DNA from: Peribacillus simplex
Lineage (GTDB): Bacteria > Bacillota > Bacilli > Bacillales > DSM-1321
Assembly: GCF_001578185.1 (NCBI RefSeq)
Contig: NZ_CP011008.1
Coordinates: 896,001-960,000 of the forward strand
Length of the DNA: 64,000 bases
Direction of reading: 5' to 3'
Under the pieces are notes generated by a model that ran no database searches, was not told the origin of the DNA, and saw only the letters and a program-made list of their open reading frames with translations. The position numbers were made by a program, and so were the translations under genes. Below are positions 33,742-43,291 of the stretch, one piece after another (within the stretch, counting starts at the first letter, position 1; every line of letters starts with the position of its first letter).

Positions 33742-35079
33742 TCATTTTAATGGATCATCATTACTGGTGATGTCATGTTTGTTTAAAAATTCAAGAATTC
33801 CATTCACCAATCCAGGTGATAACGGTAGTTCAGGATTTGTATAGGTTGCTAGATTCCCCTCTCGATCTGCAGGGGCTTCTTTCAATACATGATTCATCTT
33901 TTCGATTATAAGTAATTCAGAATCGCCTTTTTCCTTGTACAAAGCTTTTGCATTATTGGGAGCAACTTGAATATCTCTATTCCCGTTTACGATTAGAACA
34001 GGGATTTTTAGTTCTTTTACTAATTCTATCGGATTATATTGAATCCAAGAAATCATGTAGGGTTGAACAGAAGGACGGAATACACTATACAAGTCTGCGT
34101 TGACAGACTCGACTTGTTTACCTTGTTTTAGATTTGTCAGAATATCCTTGGATTCCGTTAATAACGCCGGTGTCAACTGCTCTTCAAGCTGTTTAACAAG
34201 TACTTGGTCTATAGGTTCGCCTGCACCCGCTAATGAAATGAATATGTCTGTCTCCGTTTTCTTTGCAGCTGCCATTCCAATTAAAGAACCTTCACTATGG
34301 CCGATGATGCCAACTTTGGAAAAACGCCGATCCTTCTTAGCAAATTGAACCCAAGCAGCTGCATCATCAATATATTGTTCAAATCTCAGGTCCTCTTCTT
34401 TTCCTGCTAATTTCATATTTTCCCCTACACCGCGCTTATCGTACCTTATGCTTGCAATACCTTTTTCCGCAAGACTTTCGGCTAACATTTTCAAACTATT
34501 ATTTTTCCCGGGAATTGCAATGGTGTTCCCATCTTTATCAGTCGGACCAGAACCCGCAATTATAATCATCACAGGAAAAGGGCCTTCATTTTTTGGTGTT
34601 TCTAAAAGGCCATTAATTGTTCCTTTCTTTAAGTCGGCCTGCACAACTTCACCTGATTCTTTTTCTGCAACTTCCTGATTGGATTTCTTAAGCAATTCAA
34701 AGGGGTACTCTTGCCCATTCTGAGCAAATGTTCCTGAAATCTTTTCCTGATCGACTTTCCCATCAAACGTTATTTGCTGATTTTGAATTTTCATATCAAA
34801 AAATAAATCTGATTTACTTAACTTAACACTTGTTAAGGGGAATTCGTTCAATCCTTGTACAGGAATACTTATAGTTCCATCTTCCTTCGTGAAATGAACA
34901 ATAATTGGAAGGGGTTGATTGGGAATCTTTATATCTCCTTCCCACTTACCTTCAATATCTTTCAATGAGCTCACTTCCTTCAAATTCTCATCCACCTGTT
35001 CCGCCTCCTTGATTCTGCAACCTGCCATTAATACTAAAGCGCTTACGATGATACATATAATCTTTAAAGGTCTTTTCAT
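33742..35079 (-). CDS. Alpha/beta-hydrolase lipoprotein
   Basis: 445-residue secreted lipoprotein with lipobox LMAGC. Residues about 40-130 form a small beta-rich domain of the kind found in front of such hydrolases (GKWEGDI...PLPIIVHF). From about 160 there is an alpha/beta hydrolase fold with IIIAGSGPTDKDG, SIRYDKRGVGEN, nucleophile elbow IGHSEGSLIG and a His near the end in EKMNHVLKEAP. Esterase or peptidase-like activity on the cell surface is likely; substrate unknown. AAAGGAAG precedes the ATG. Confidence 0.85.
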   Translation of the reverse strand: MKRPLKIICIIVSALVLMAGCRIKEAEQVDENLKEVSSLKDIEGKWEGDIKIPNQPLPIIVHFTKEDGTISIPVQGLNEFPLTSVKLSKSDLFFDMKIQNQQITFDGKVDQEKISGTFAQNGQEYPFELLKKSNQEVAEKESGEVVQADLKKGTINGLLETPKNEGPFPVMIIIAGSGPTDKDGNTIAIPGKNNSLKMLAESLAEKGIASIRYDKRGVGENMKLAGKEEDLRFEQYIDDAAAWVQFAKKDRRFSKVGIIGHSEGSLIGMAAAKKTETDIFISLAGAGEPIDQVLVKQLEEQLTPALLTESKDILTNLKQGKQVESVNADLYSVFRPSVQPYMISWIQYNPIELVKELKIPVLIVNGNRDIQVAPNNAKALYKEKGDSELLIIEKMNHVLKEAPADREGNLATYTNPELPLSPGLVNGILEFLNKHDITSNDDPLK

Positions 35080-35435
35080 TTGAGCAACTTCCTTTCTTTA
35101 TTAGAACTTTATTGTCGTTTTCTGTTTCAGTCACTCTTTCATTATTGATATTTGAATCACTTCTATCAGTCTTCATTATAAATATGTATTAATATGGATT
35201 TCCAATTTTTTCCCTCAAGGTGGTATTTATTTTTCCATAAAAGTGTACATAATAGATTTAATGGCTAATGAGGCTGTGTCTAATATCGGTATGTTTAAGG
35301 ACGGTGCTGTTCTCAAAGTAGATTTTTTTTAAAAATTATAGCGGTAGCGATATTAGGTCAATATCAGAATTTTTTATAGAACAAACATTGACTTCTAAAA
35401 GAAACTCTTTTAGAGTAGATGTGTAAATTAAATAT

Positions 35436-35589
35436 CCTCGTTAGGTGAGGCTCCTGTGTAGGAGATACGCTACTGCCCAAAAATGTCGAAAGACGCCAAT
35501 GGGTCAACAGAAACCATCGACATAAGGTGGTTTTTAATGTAGCTGGCTTTGTCCTATGCCACACAGTGCTAAAGCTCTACGAATGGAGG
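35436..35589 (+). ncRNA. M-box (ykoK leader) Mg2+ riboswitch
   Basis: Conserved M-box blocks are all present in order: TTAGGTGAGGCTCCTGT, GGAGATACGCTACTGCCC, AAAGACGCCAATGGGTCAAC, CATAAGGTGG, GTCCTATGCCACACAGTG, then CTAAAGCTCTACGAA. It lies upstream of mgtE with a terminator between. By the known mechanism, high Mg2+ stabilises the aptamer and favours termination. Confidence 0.95.
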
Positions 35590-35680
35590 AACTGGATTTA
35601 TGCTATGTATTTGTCATTCAGTCATATACGACTGTTTTATTTGTCATCCAGACAATGTACGCATATATACCGTATTTTTG

Positions 35681-35718
35681 ACGCCTTCATTTGTAATGGA
35701 GGTGTTTTTATTTTTTTC
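35681..35718 (+). terminator. Expression-platform terminator of the M-box
   Basis: ACGCCTTCATT / AATGGAGGTGT stem (with G-U pairs) followed by TTTTTATTTTTTT. It stands about 90 bases after the aptamer and 150 before mgtE. Confidence 0.85.
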
Positions 35719-35866
35719 CTGGAGGTGAGGATTTGGATCCTTATTCGCGACGATATACTCGAAACTTAGTGAAAATTGAATAAACACAAGATTTTGGAAG
35801 GGGAATAATAATATTTTTTTTACTCTTATTAAGGAAATATTTTTTTGCTCCCCTAAAAAGGAGTGA

Positions 35867-37234
35867 GTGGCAAAAATGATAAAAGTCTTGACAGAAGACC
35901 AAATAACTTTACAAATGATAAAAGTTTTAAAAGAAGGAAAAAAGAAAGAATTTCAAGCAATATTAGAAGAACTCCATCCATATGACATTGCTCGGATTTT
36001 TGAGGGACTCCCAGAAAAACATCATACACGTTTCTTGCTGTTCCTTAATTCAGAACAAATCGCTGAACTGATTCAAGAGCTTGAAAAAGTACATCAATTA
36101 AAGATTCTTAGTAAATTAGGAATAGAGAAATCCGGGCATGTAATGGATTTAATGGATAATGATGACCTAGCTTCATTGTTAGAGAACCTATCCCCTGGGA
36201 AAATTGAAGAACTTCTTTCAGGCATGAAACAAGAAGAATCTAAAATCGTTCAAAATATCATGAATTATCCCCCTGAAACGGCGGGACGAATAATGACAAA
36301 CCGTTTTGTATGGATCCCCCAACATTATACGGTCCGTGAATCAGTTGAAAAACTTAAAATATTTGCGGAGTTTTCGGAAACGATTAACTATCTTTATGTA
36401 ATTGATAATGATAAAAAATTAGTTGGTGTTGTCTCATATCGGGATTTAATAATAAATGATGAATCTGAAAAAATTAAAGATATTATGTACAGCCGAGTGA
36501 TCTCCGTATCGGCTTATGAAGATCAAGAAGAGGTTGCCGGTGTTATTGAGCGTTATGATTTTTTAGCAATCCCTGTTGTTGAAAAAAATAATGAGTTATT
36601 AGGAATTGTAACCGTTGATGATATTATTGATGTTGTCATTAAAGAAGCAAACGAAGATATTGAAAAACTATCGGCATCCGGTAAAGCTATTGATTTTGAC
36701 ACGAAGGCCCATGTGGCCGCATATCGTCGGCTCCCCTGGCTTATTTTACTTTTATTTATCGGATTAGTGTCAGGAACTATTATAAGCAGTTTTGAAGAAA
36801 CCTTGTCCAAAGTTGTTGCACTTGCTTTCTTTATGCCGATGATCGCAGGGATGACTGGAAATACAGGTACCCAATCTTTAGCTGTTGTTGTAAGGGGCCT
36901 AATCACTAGTGATACGGATAAGGGAGTCGTAACCAGACTTATTATACGGGAACTGAAAGTTGGATTGATAATAGGCATTACCTGTGGAATATTAATTTCC
37001 ATCATAGCTTATGTTTGGCAGGGAAATCCCGTTCTGGGATTAGTGGTTGGAAGTTCGTTAGTCATGACCCTAATTATTGGGACCTTAGCTGGGACCATCA
37101 TTCCTCTAATCTTATATAAACTCAACATCGATCCCGCAGTTGCTTCTGGTCCATTAATTACAACACTAAATGATATACTCTCGTTACTTATTTACTTTGG
37201 AATTGCGACGATGTTTATTTCAAAATTGATGTAG
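35867..37234 (+). CDS. mgtE: Magnesium transporter MgtE
   Basis: 455-residue MgtE channel. N-terminal superhelical domain (about 15-130), paired CBS domains (about 135-255, with YLYVIDNDKKLVGVVS and GIVTVDDIIDVV), then five membrane helices with PMIAGMTGNTGTQSLAVVVRG and the C-terminal signature PLITTLNDILSLLIYFG. The cytosolic domains close the channel when Mg2+ is high. The GTG at 35867 is close to AAGGAG; an ATG three codons later is the alternative start. Expression is under the M-box. Confidence 0.95.
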   Translation: MAKMIKVLTEDQITLQMIKVLKEGKKKEFQAILEELHPYDIARIFEGLPEKHHTRFLLFLNSEQIAELIQELEKVHQLKILSKLGIEKSGHVMDLMDNDDLASLLENLSPGKIEELLSGMKQEESKIVQNIMNYPPETAGRIMTNRFVWIPQHYTVRESVEKLKIFAEFSETINYLYVIDNDKKLVGVVSYRDLIINDESEKIKDIMYSRVISVSAYEDQEEVAGVIERYDFLAIPVVEKNNELLGIVTVDDIIDVVIKEANEDIEKLSASGKAIDFDTKAHVAAYRRLPWLILLLFIGLVSGTIISSFEETLSKVVALAFFMPMIAGMTGNTGTQSLAVVVRGLITSDTDKGVVTRLIIRELKVGLIIGITCGILISIIAYVWQGNPVLGLVVGSSLVMTLIIGTLAGTIIPLILYKLNIDPAVASGPLITTLNDILSLLIYFGIATMFISKLM

Positions 37235-37733
37235 ACCATCCATTAAACCAAGTTCACATATGTTTGCAAAGTTTTTTCAAGGGCGAGCATAGCCTCAATG
37301 ATTGCAGTGAAAACTGTCCAGGCTGACGTTTTAAACCAGGAATATAAATAAGAAGAAAGAAAGAAAGTAGCTGCTGAGCTTGACCATTTGCCAAGCAGAT
37401 CAATAAAGATAGTGTATTTCAAGCTGCGGCCTTTTCTCGGTATCCAAACGGGGAAAGGCCGTTAAATTTCCAGGAAGCGAACCGTATATGGTAGAAGTCG
37501 ACGTACATTATTTATGCTTAAAACGAACATTGTAGGACAAAGCATTTTCCTCATGTCCTTTATATGAATGAAAAACATGGGGCATAATAGGTCGTAGCAA
37601 GTTTAGGACTTTCAAGAAAGGCTACATAAAGAGTGATATGGAAGCAAAAGGCAATCATATTCTTTGACCTATGAACTTCAACAGTGATACGCTTCTTTTC
37701 GATATTTACGCATTCAAAATCAAGGAGGAACGA
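37235..37733. other. Intergenic stretch without a gene
   Basis: No credible gene. It holds one terminator-like inverted repeat (37426-37463) that recurs after the next gene. Confidence 0.5.
37426..37463. repeat. Terminator-like repeat, copy A
   Basis: GCGGCCTTTTCTCGG...GGGGAAAGGCCGTT. About three quarters identical to copy B at 38829-38868, same orientation; together they flank the CurA-type reductase gene. Confidence 0.6.
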
Positions 37734-38765
37734 ATGATGACACAAACAAAACAACAAAAAATCACCCTGGCAAACCGTCCAAAAGGTATGCCTTCGAAAG
37801 AAGATTTTAACTTTGTTGAGAGTGAAGTTCCCACACCAAAAGATAATGAGATTTTAGTAAGGACGCTATATTTATCTGTCGATCCATACATGCGTGGCAG
37901 AATGCAAGATACCAAATCATACATTGCTCCATTTGAATTGAATAAAGTCATCACGGGTGGCGTTGTTGCTGAAGTTGTTGATTCCAAATCGAATTCTTTC
38001 AAACAAGGGGATGTCGTTGTTGGGAATATCGACTGGGCGGAATATACAGTTGTCACTGAAAAGGAAATCCGCGTGATTGATCCCAAGGTGGCTCCGATCA
38101 CAACGCATTTAGGGATTCTTGGAATGACCGGTTTGACAGCTTACTTTGGTTTGCTTGATATTGGTAAACCTCAAGAAGGTGAAACTGTAGTTGTTTCCGG
38201 AGCGGCTGGAGCAGTTGGTTCAGTAGTCGGACAAATTGCTAAGATAAAAGGTGCGAAGGTTGTTGGCATCGCTGGTTCAGATGAAAAACTTGAGTACTTA
38301 ACGAAAGAGCTCGGATTTGATGGAGCCGTAAATTATAAAAGTGATAGTTTTGCGGCAGATTTAGCTAATGCTGTTCCTGATGGAATCGATGTTTATTTCG
38401 ATAATGTGGGCGGCGAGGTGACAGATGCTGTTTTCACACTTTTGAATGCGAATGCCCGAATTCCATTATGCGGAGCGATTTCCTCGTATAATGCAGAAGG
38501 GAAAGATCTAGGACCGCGTCTGCAATCGGCGATGATCAAAACGAGTGCACTTATGAAAGGTTTCACAGTTGGAAATTATGCCGCTAGATTCCAAGAGGGT
38601 GCGACGGATTTAGGTAAGTGGCTTCAAGAAGGAAAGCTGAAGTATGAAGAAACGATTATTGAAGGGTTCAAAAACACTCCTGATGCATTTTTAGGTTTGT
38701 TTAAAGGAACGAACCTCGGTAAGCAGCTTGTAAAAGTTGCGGAACCTGAATTCGCTCAACTCTAA
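37734..38765 (+). CDS. NADP-dependent oxidoreductase, zinc-free MDR (CurA/YfmJ type)
   Basis: About 343 residues; medium-chain reductase lacking the catalytic zinc ligands, of the curcumin reductase/leukotriene B4 dehydrogenase class. NRPKGMPS near the start, LSVDPYMRGRM, cofactor motif VSGAAGAVGSVVGQIAK and YFDNVGGEVTD are characteristic. It reduces alpha,beta-unsaturated carbonyls. Start behind AAGGAGG; ATG 37737 is equally placed. A longer frame to 37671 has no ribosome site. Confidence 0.9.
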   Translation: MMTQTKQQKITLANRPKGMPSKEDFNFVESEVPTPKDNEILVRTLYLSVDPYMRGRMQDTKSYIAPFELNKVITGGVVAEVVDSKSNSFKQGDVVVGNIDWAEYTVVTEKEIRVIDPKVAPITTHLGILGMTGLTAYFGLLDIGKPQEGETVVVSGAAGAVGSVVGQIAKIKGAKVVGIAGSDEKLEYLTKELGFDGAVNYKSDSFAADLANAVPDGIDVYFDNVGGEVTDAVFTLLNANARIPLCGAISSYNAEGKDLGPRLQSAMIKTSALMKGFTVGNYAARFQEGATDLGKWLQEGKLKYEETIIEGFKNTPDAFLGLFKGTNLGKQLVKVAEPEFAQL

Positions 38766-38828
38766 GTATTATGGAAATAAAGCTGAGGAAGTTCCTTTGT
38801 TGTGATTTTTAAGCAGCTTATAATAAAA

Positions 38829-38872
38829 ACGGCCTTTTTTCGATATTCAATCGGGGAAAGGTCGTTTTCCTT
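38829..38872 (+). terminator. Terminator after the CurA-type reductase (repeat copy B)
   Basis: ACGGCCTTTTTTCGA...GGGGAAAGGTCGTTTTCC stem-loop with a T-rich tail; near-duplicate of 37426-37463. Confidence 0.75.
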
Positions 38873-38901
38873 TTCATAAAAAGATATCCCAGACTTTAGG
38901 C

Positions 38902-39027
38902 AAATTTGAACGTTGCCTACAGGCACTCACTTAGCGCAGGCAATCCGCCCAAGGTGCCTTTGCGCCTGCGGGGTCTCCCCTGGACGCGCTTTTCCCGTAG
39001 GAGTCTCGCACACCCGTTCCAATCTAC
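38902..39027. repeat. Dispersed repeat element, copy 2 (inverted relative to 5248-5346)
   Basis: Read on the minus strand it starts TAGATTGGAACGG and contains GCGAGACTCCTACGGG, GCGCGTCCAGGGGAGA and CCCCGCAGGCG, aligning with copy 1 over its first about 60 bases. The far half differs and is longer (126 versus 99 bases), and the distal repeat has decayed to ATTTGAAC. Confidence 0.7.
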
Positions 39028-39149
39028 TTTGCTTTTACCTTTAGTGGTATCTTTTTATCCATATGAAGGATAATAATTATTAGAAGTCATCTTATCAGTA
39101 GCTTTCACTGCAGAGTTAATAGAATCATTAATGAAAGGATAAATTGAAA

Positions 39150-41081
39150 ATGAGTGAAAATAAGCACCCTTCCGAATCTCTGAAATCAGATGCGATACAT
39201 ACGACATTTAAACAGGTTTTTGAAATAAAGAAGAATCCATTTCCTTGGATAAAAGCACTAAGCGCAGGCATAGCTGCTGCCTTACCTGTTTTCATTGGCT
39301 TATTATTCGGGAATTTAGCGTACGGTTTACTGGCAGGGATCGGAGGTTTCACTTATTTATACGTTTTTAACCAACCGTATCACCAAAGAACTATAAAGAT
39401 TTTCTTTGTGATGGTGGGTCTTGCTTTATCTGTTGTATTAGGGACGCTTTTGGCTCCATACCAATTGGGAACAGCCATAATGATGGGGATCATCGGGGCA
39501 AGTGTTTTTTTTATATTTGGTGCATTAAAGATTACCGGTCCTTCGGCGGTATTCTTCGTCTTGAGCTTTGCGCTTGCGACAGGTATGCCCGTTGATCAAA
39601 GTCTGGCTCCGTTGCGTGGGGGCCTCGTTATAATGGGTGGTGCACTATCTTGGATAATCTGTATGTTAGGGTGGTTTTTCAACCCTCATGGACCAGAATC
39701 GCTTGCGGTGGAAAAGGTGTACAGAGAATTGGGGGCATTCTTTGATTCCATGGGAACCGAGAAATACAATAAAGCAAGACAGGGAACGGTAATGGCGATG
39801 AAACAGGCTGAAGATACACTGTTAGCCGGGTTTTCAAACAGGCGAAGCCCAGATGAGTTAAAGCGGTTGTTCCTACTGAATGAACATGCGAATGCCATAT
39901 TCTTGGAGGCTCTGGAAATTTCCTTGAACAAAAATATCGTACTGCCGCCAGAATTAGGTCAATCCGTTCGTGCCCTTGCCGGTTCCATTGCATCTAAAAC
40001 AAAGAATGAAAAAAAGATCCTTCAACCTGACCAAATGACTGAAAAGGTGGAAGAGTTATTCATGAAGATTTATAATGCAGATGCCATCATGAATGAACCT
40101 GTCCAGAAAATCGATCAAGCAGCAACCATCTCAAAGCCTTCTTTAAAAACAATTTTTCTTGGGGCGTTCGATAAGAATTCAATTGTCTTCCGCGCTTCCG
40201 TTCGATATGGAACAATCCTTACTATTGCTGCCATCATCGCATATTCCGCCGATTTTAACCGTTCGTACTGGATTCCCTTATCCTGTGCGGCCGTTATGTC
40301 GGGTTCGACCATCATCGCCACATTCCATCGAGCGGTTCAAAGGACTTTCGGGACGGTCATCGGACTCCTGCTAGCAAGTTTAATTCTAGCAGCCGTTCAT
40401 AACGAGTTCATTATCGTTCTGATCATTTTATGTTTGACATTCATTACAGAGCTTTTCATCGTTCGGAATTATGGATTAGCGGCGATGTTTTTTACTCCTT
40501 CAGCATTAATCATGGCGGAATATTCAACTCAAATCTATGATTTCAGTTTTTTTGCAACAGTAAGGATAACAGATATCGTCGTTGGAAGCATGATAGGTCT
40601 TATTGGGTCGCTGTTACTCGGAAGTCGTTCGGCATCCAGTCTTCTCAATCATTTGACAGCCAAAACGATTCGAAGCCAGGGACAGTTATTATTGATGGCG
40701 TTCTCTGAAAAAGATAATGACTTTGCAATTGATGAAAGAGGCGAAAGGAACAAAATGCAAACAAATATGGTGAATCTATTAACGGTTTACAATGGATCCC
40801 TTGGTGAGATATTCAAAAACAAGGCTAGACTGGAATCTCTTTGGCCCGTTATATTTTCGATAGAACAGTTGGGCTATTATCTAAATGCCAGCTTGAAATC
40901 CTATGAACGGCCAGTCCTTTCAGAGCGGGAGCTCGCTCAATTGCTGTATGTTTTCGAAACCATGGCGATAGCGGCAGATAAAGGTCGATCATATACTAAT
41001 AAAGAAGTGCCTGAAATTGAAGGATACTCAAAAGTCCGCCAGGAAATTTTGGACCTTCAAGAAGCACTTCAGTTTTGCTGA
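39150..41081 (+). CDS. FUSC-family membrane protein (aromatic-acid-exporter-like)
   Basis: About 643 residues. Two blocks of membrane helices (about 35-190 and 340-500) each followed by a cytoplasmic helical domain, the layout of FUSC/YccS/AaeB-type proteins. ASVRYGTILTIAAIIAYSADFNRSYWIPLSCAAVM is the typical second-block entry, shortened here as RYGTILTIAAIIAYS. These are thought to export aromatic acids or other small molecules. ATG 39150 chosen (AAAGGA upstream); a TTG two codons earlier is possible. No partner gene is adjacent. Confidence 0.85.
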   Translation: MSENKHPSESLKSDAIHTTFKQVFEIKKNPFPWIKALSAGIAAALPVFIGLLFGNLAYGLLAGIGGFTYLYVFNQPYHQRTIKIFFVMVGLALSVVLGTLLAPYQLGTAIMMGIIGASVFFIFGALKITGPSAVFFVLSFALATGMPVDQSLAPLRGGLVIMGGALSWIICMLGWFFNPHGPESLAVEKVYRELGAFFDSMGTEKYNKARQGTVMAMKQAEDTLLAGFSNRRSPDELKRLFLLNEHANAIFLEALEISLNKNIVLPPELGQSVRALAGSIASKTKNEKKILQPDQMTEKVEELFMKIYNADAIMNEPVQKIDQAATISKPSLKTIFLGAFDKNSIVFRASVRYGTILTIAAIIAYSADFNRSYWIPLSCAAVMSGSTIIATFHRAVQRTFGTVIGLLLASLILAAVHNEFIIVLIILCLTFITELFIVRNYGLAAMFFTPSALIMAEYSTQIYDFSFFATVRITDIVVGSMIGLIGSLLLGSRSASSLLNHLTAKTIRSQGQLLLMAFSEKDNDFAIDERGERNKMQTNMVNLLTVYNGSLGEIFKNKARLESLWPVIFSIEQLGYYLNASLKSYERPVLSERELAQLLYVFETMAIAADKGRSYTNKEVPEIEGYSKVRQEILDLQEALQFC

Positions 41082-41251
41082 GAAACAACTGGCTAATTAA
41101 TCTATTAAGGGAGTTCATATTTGACTCCCATTCATTTAATGAGTGTTTCATGCCTCTGTTAATAGGGTAAAATTGGAAGGATTATAGAAAAGTCTGTAAA
41201 AATGCCAGTTTTCATTATAAAATGTACTTACAAACAGAAAGGTGATGAACC

Positions 41252-41665
41252 ATGTCAAACGTTGCTGAATTTCGTGATTTTTTAACTAGTGAGAAAATCT
41301 ATATGAATGAGTTGAATGAAGATGGAACCACCTTTTTTAGAGCTGAGCAAAAGTTAAAGGACGGGTGGAAGGTCCTTTTAGTATTTGCATTCAATCAAGA
41401 TGAAAATGTGGCGGACTTATTTTGCTTTAATGTCGCCGAGTTGAAGAATCCTGAAAAGAAACAGGATGTTCATACACTGTTGAATGAATATAATGCTAAT
41501 TTTAGGTACTCCAAGCTTTATGAAGAAAATGGGACCATTTCCATTCGGTATTCATACTCCATTGAGGGGGATATCGTACCGGATCTTGCGTTCAGGAAGT
41601 TAATCATGCTGCTTGAAACGGCACAGCAAGTTTATCCGCGGTTAATGGAAGTCATTTGGTCTTAA
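41252..41665 (+). CDS. YbjN-like hypothetical protein
   Basis: 137-residue soluble alpha/beta protein resembling the YbjN/type III secretion chaperone-like fold: alternating strands with a helix-rich C-terminus (KLIMLLETAQQVYPRLMEVIW). Function not established. AAAGGTGATG precedes the ATG. Confidence 0.65.
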   Translation: MSNVAEFRDFLTSEKIYMNELNEDGTTFFRAEQKLKDGWKVLLVFAFNQDENVADLFCFNVAELKNPEKKQDVHTLLNEYNANFRYSKLYEENGTISIRYSYSIEGDIVPDLAFRKLIMLLETAQQVYPRLMEVIWS

Positions 41666-41850
41666 ATCATTATATAGGATGAAAAAGTTCTCTGAAACAG
41701 GGGGCTTTTTAACATCTTTACTAGAGTGAATGAATACATTAACGTTACAATACATTAATTAATAATTTTTTTAAAAGAACTATTGCATTTTTTTAGATTA
41801 AACTATATAATTAATTTTGTTGGTAATTCGACAAAGTTCTACAAGGACAT

Positions 41851-41924
41851 GCGGGTGTAGTTTAGTGGTAAAACCTCAGCCTTCCAAGCTGATGATGAGG
41901 GTTCGATTCCCTTCACCCGCTCCA
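41851..41924 (+). tRNA. tRNA-Gly (UCC)
   Basis: Cloverleaf visible: acceptor GCGGGTG/CACCCGC, D-arm with TAGTTTAGTGGTAAAA, anticodon stem TCAGC/GCTGA with loop CTTCCAA (anticodon TCC), T-arm GAGGGTTCGATTCCCTT, and encoded CCA. It is a single tRNA gene. Confidence 0.97.
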
Positions 41925-41936
41925 ATACATACTCAT

Positions 41937-41980
41937 AACGTAGGGTTTCGTTACCTGGAGAACGAAGCTTTGCGTTTAAA
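41937..41980 (+). terminator. Probable terminator of tRNA-Gly
   Basis: AACGTAGGGTTTCGTT pairs imperfectly with AACGAAGCTTTGCGTT, followed by TTTAAATATT. Confidence 0.5.
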
Positions 41981-42077
41981 TATTATTACAAGAATTCTAC
42001 TGTTTACAGTGGGATTTTTTTATTGTCCAAATTACCTGCATTTTATGGGGGCGGAAATTCGGGAAAGGGTTGAATGA

Positions 42078-42467
42078 GCTGAAGGTTAATCTGATTATCA
42101 TTTTTATTCTATCAGAGAGATGACAATACGAACTTATGGCATTCATATCGTAATTAAAACCGGAGTTTTATATTAGCTGCCATGTATTTTATCCCGATAA
42201 AAAGCGTTAATCAAAGCTATTCAGCATTAGGGGATAACAAAATAAGTTCATTTTTGGATGAATGCCTAAACAGCAGTTCTGGGGTTTTAGTAAAAACAGT
42301 GAACCGGTTAGGTTTATGATGACGGGTGTTATTTAACTTCTCAGGTGGATGGGGTTATCAGAATCATTAAATCATACGGTGGCCGGGACGCATATCAAGT
42401 TATTATCCAAAGCTGAAGGGATGGATCGATGGGAATAAAATTTACTTTAAAGGTTTGGAAAGTTTAC
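42078..42467. other. Dark intergenic stretch after the tRNA
   Basis: About 390 bases with no intact frame. A few segments look faintly coding (for example PKLKGWIDGNKIYFKG near 42405-42455) and may be a remnant, but I cannot name a family. Confidence 0.3.
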
Positions 42468-42499
42468 GAAAAGACCCCTTCCGATTGTGGAAAGGGTTT
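42468..42499 (-). terminator. Terminator of the B3/B4 gene (minus strand)
   Basis: GGAAAGGGT / ACCCCTTCC stem; on the minus strand it is followed by CTTTTCG. Confidence 0.65.
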
Positions 42500-42517
42500 A
42501 TTTCCGTTCATTTTTGA

Positions 42518-43186
42518 TTAGCCTTCTACAATCGAGTAAGTCCCTTCACCACCGTGGATTTCAAGGAACATGTCCATCAAGGATTTTGTTAGCTGATGTG
42601 CTTCTGTGATTGGAGTATTAGGTTGTAAATAAATGATTTGGATGGCTTTTTTTGTTTCTTCGGTGACTTTCGTGCGTTCTGAATCAACGTATGGGCTTCC
42701 GAATGCGCCCTCATGATCGGCTGATGTAATCATATTTTCCATGGAATTCAAGCGGCCGTTCAAACCGTCATAACCATCCGTTCCCTCGCCAATCTTAATC
42801 AAGATGTCTCCTGATACCTTTTCCGCATCATAAATGCCGATCGGAACTTCATATAATAGGGAGAAGAAGTTATTCAAATCTATCGCTGAATGGATGGGTG
42901 TCAAGTAATTCTGTTTTTTTACGCGGCGGTACAGGGCTTCAACGGATGGGCGATACCGTGACGGGTTGGTCCCTGCAGCCTTGAAAGTCTCTCGCCACAC
43001 TTTAATGCCGGAAAAGTCGGTCAATTCCTTTTCTTCAAGGTCGAAGAAAAGAGCTTCCTGAAATAGTTGAAGTCTCCCTTTCACCATTTGCGGGGAGGGA
43101 CCTATTTCGATGTTTTCATATGTAATGATCCCAACTTTGAATTGGGGGATTTTACTGCTAAGATTAGCTGATACGGTAATTTCCAA
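42518..43186 (-). CDS. B3/B4 (PheRS editing-like) domain protein
   Basis: About 222 residues with the B3/B4 tRNA-binding/editing domain otherwise found in phenylalanyl-tRNA synthetase beta chains. FKAAGTNPSRYRPSVEAL and LTPIHSAIDLNNFFSLLYEVPIG are the diagnostic motifs. Start taken as TTG at 43186 because GGAGG lies eight bases upstream; the longer frame from 43213 would place that ribosome site inside the gene. Standalone members may clear mischarged tRNA or bind free amino acids; not proven. Confidence 0.85.
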   Translation of the reverse strand: MEITVSANLSSKIPQFKVGIITYENIEIGPSPQMVKGRLQLFQEALFFDLEEKELTDFSGIKVWRETFKAAGTNPSRYRPSVEALYRRVKKQNYLTPIHSAIDLNNFFSLLYEVPIGIYDAEKVSGDILIKIGEGTDGYDGLNGRLNSMENMITSADHEGAFGSPYVDSERTKVTEETKKAIQIIYLQPNTPITEAHQLTKSLMDMFLEIHGGEGTYSIVEG

Positions 43187-43291
43187 GCGTTTCACCTCCA
43201 AAAATGATTGCAATTAGTTTATCATAGATAGCAATGGTTTGAAATGGATACAAGCTTCGACCGGAATACTGAATGAACGTAGGTGATTAAT

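Noticed and set aside
41817..42077. 86-codon frame running across the tRNA-Gly gene
   Set aside because: It overlaps the tRNA completely and has no coding features.
41851..42517. tRNA-Gly as an attachment site of a genomic island
   Set aside because: No second copy of the tRNA 3' end, integrase or phage gene was seen in the window.
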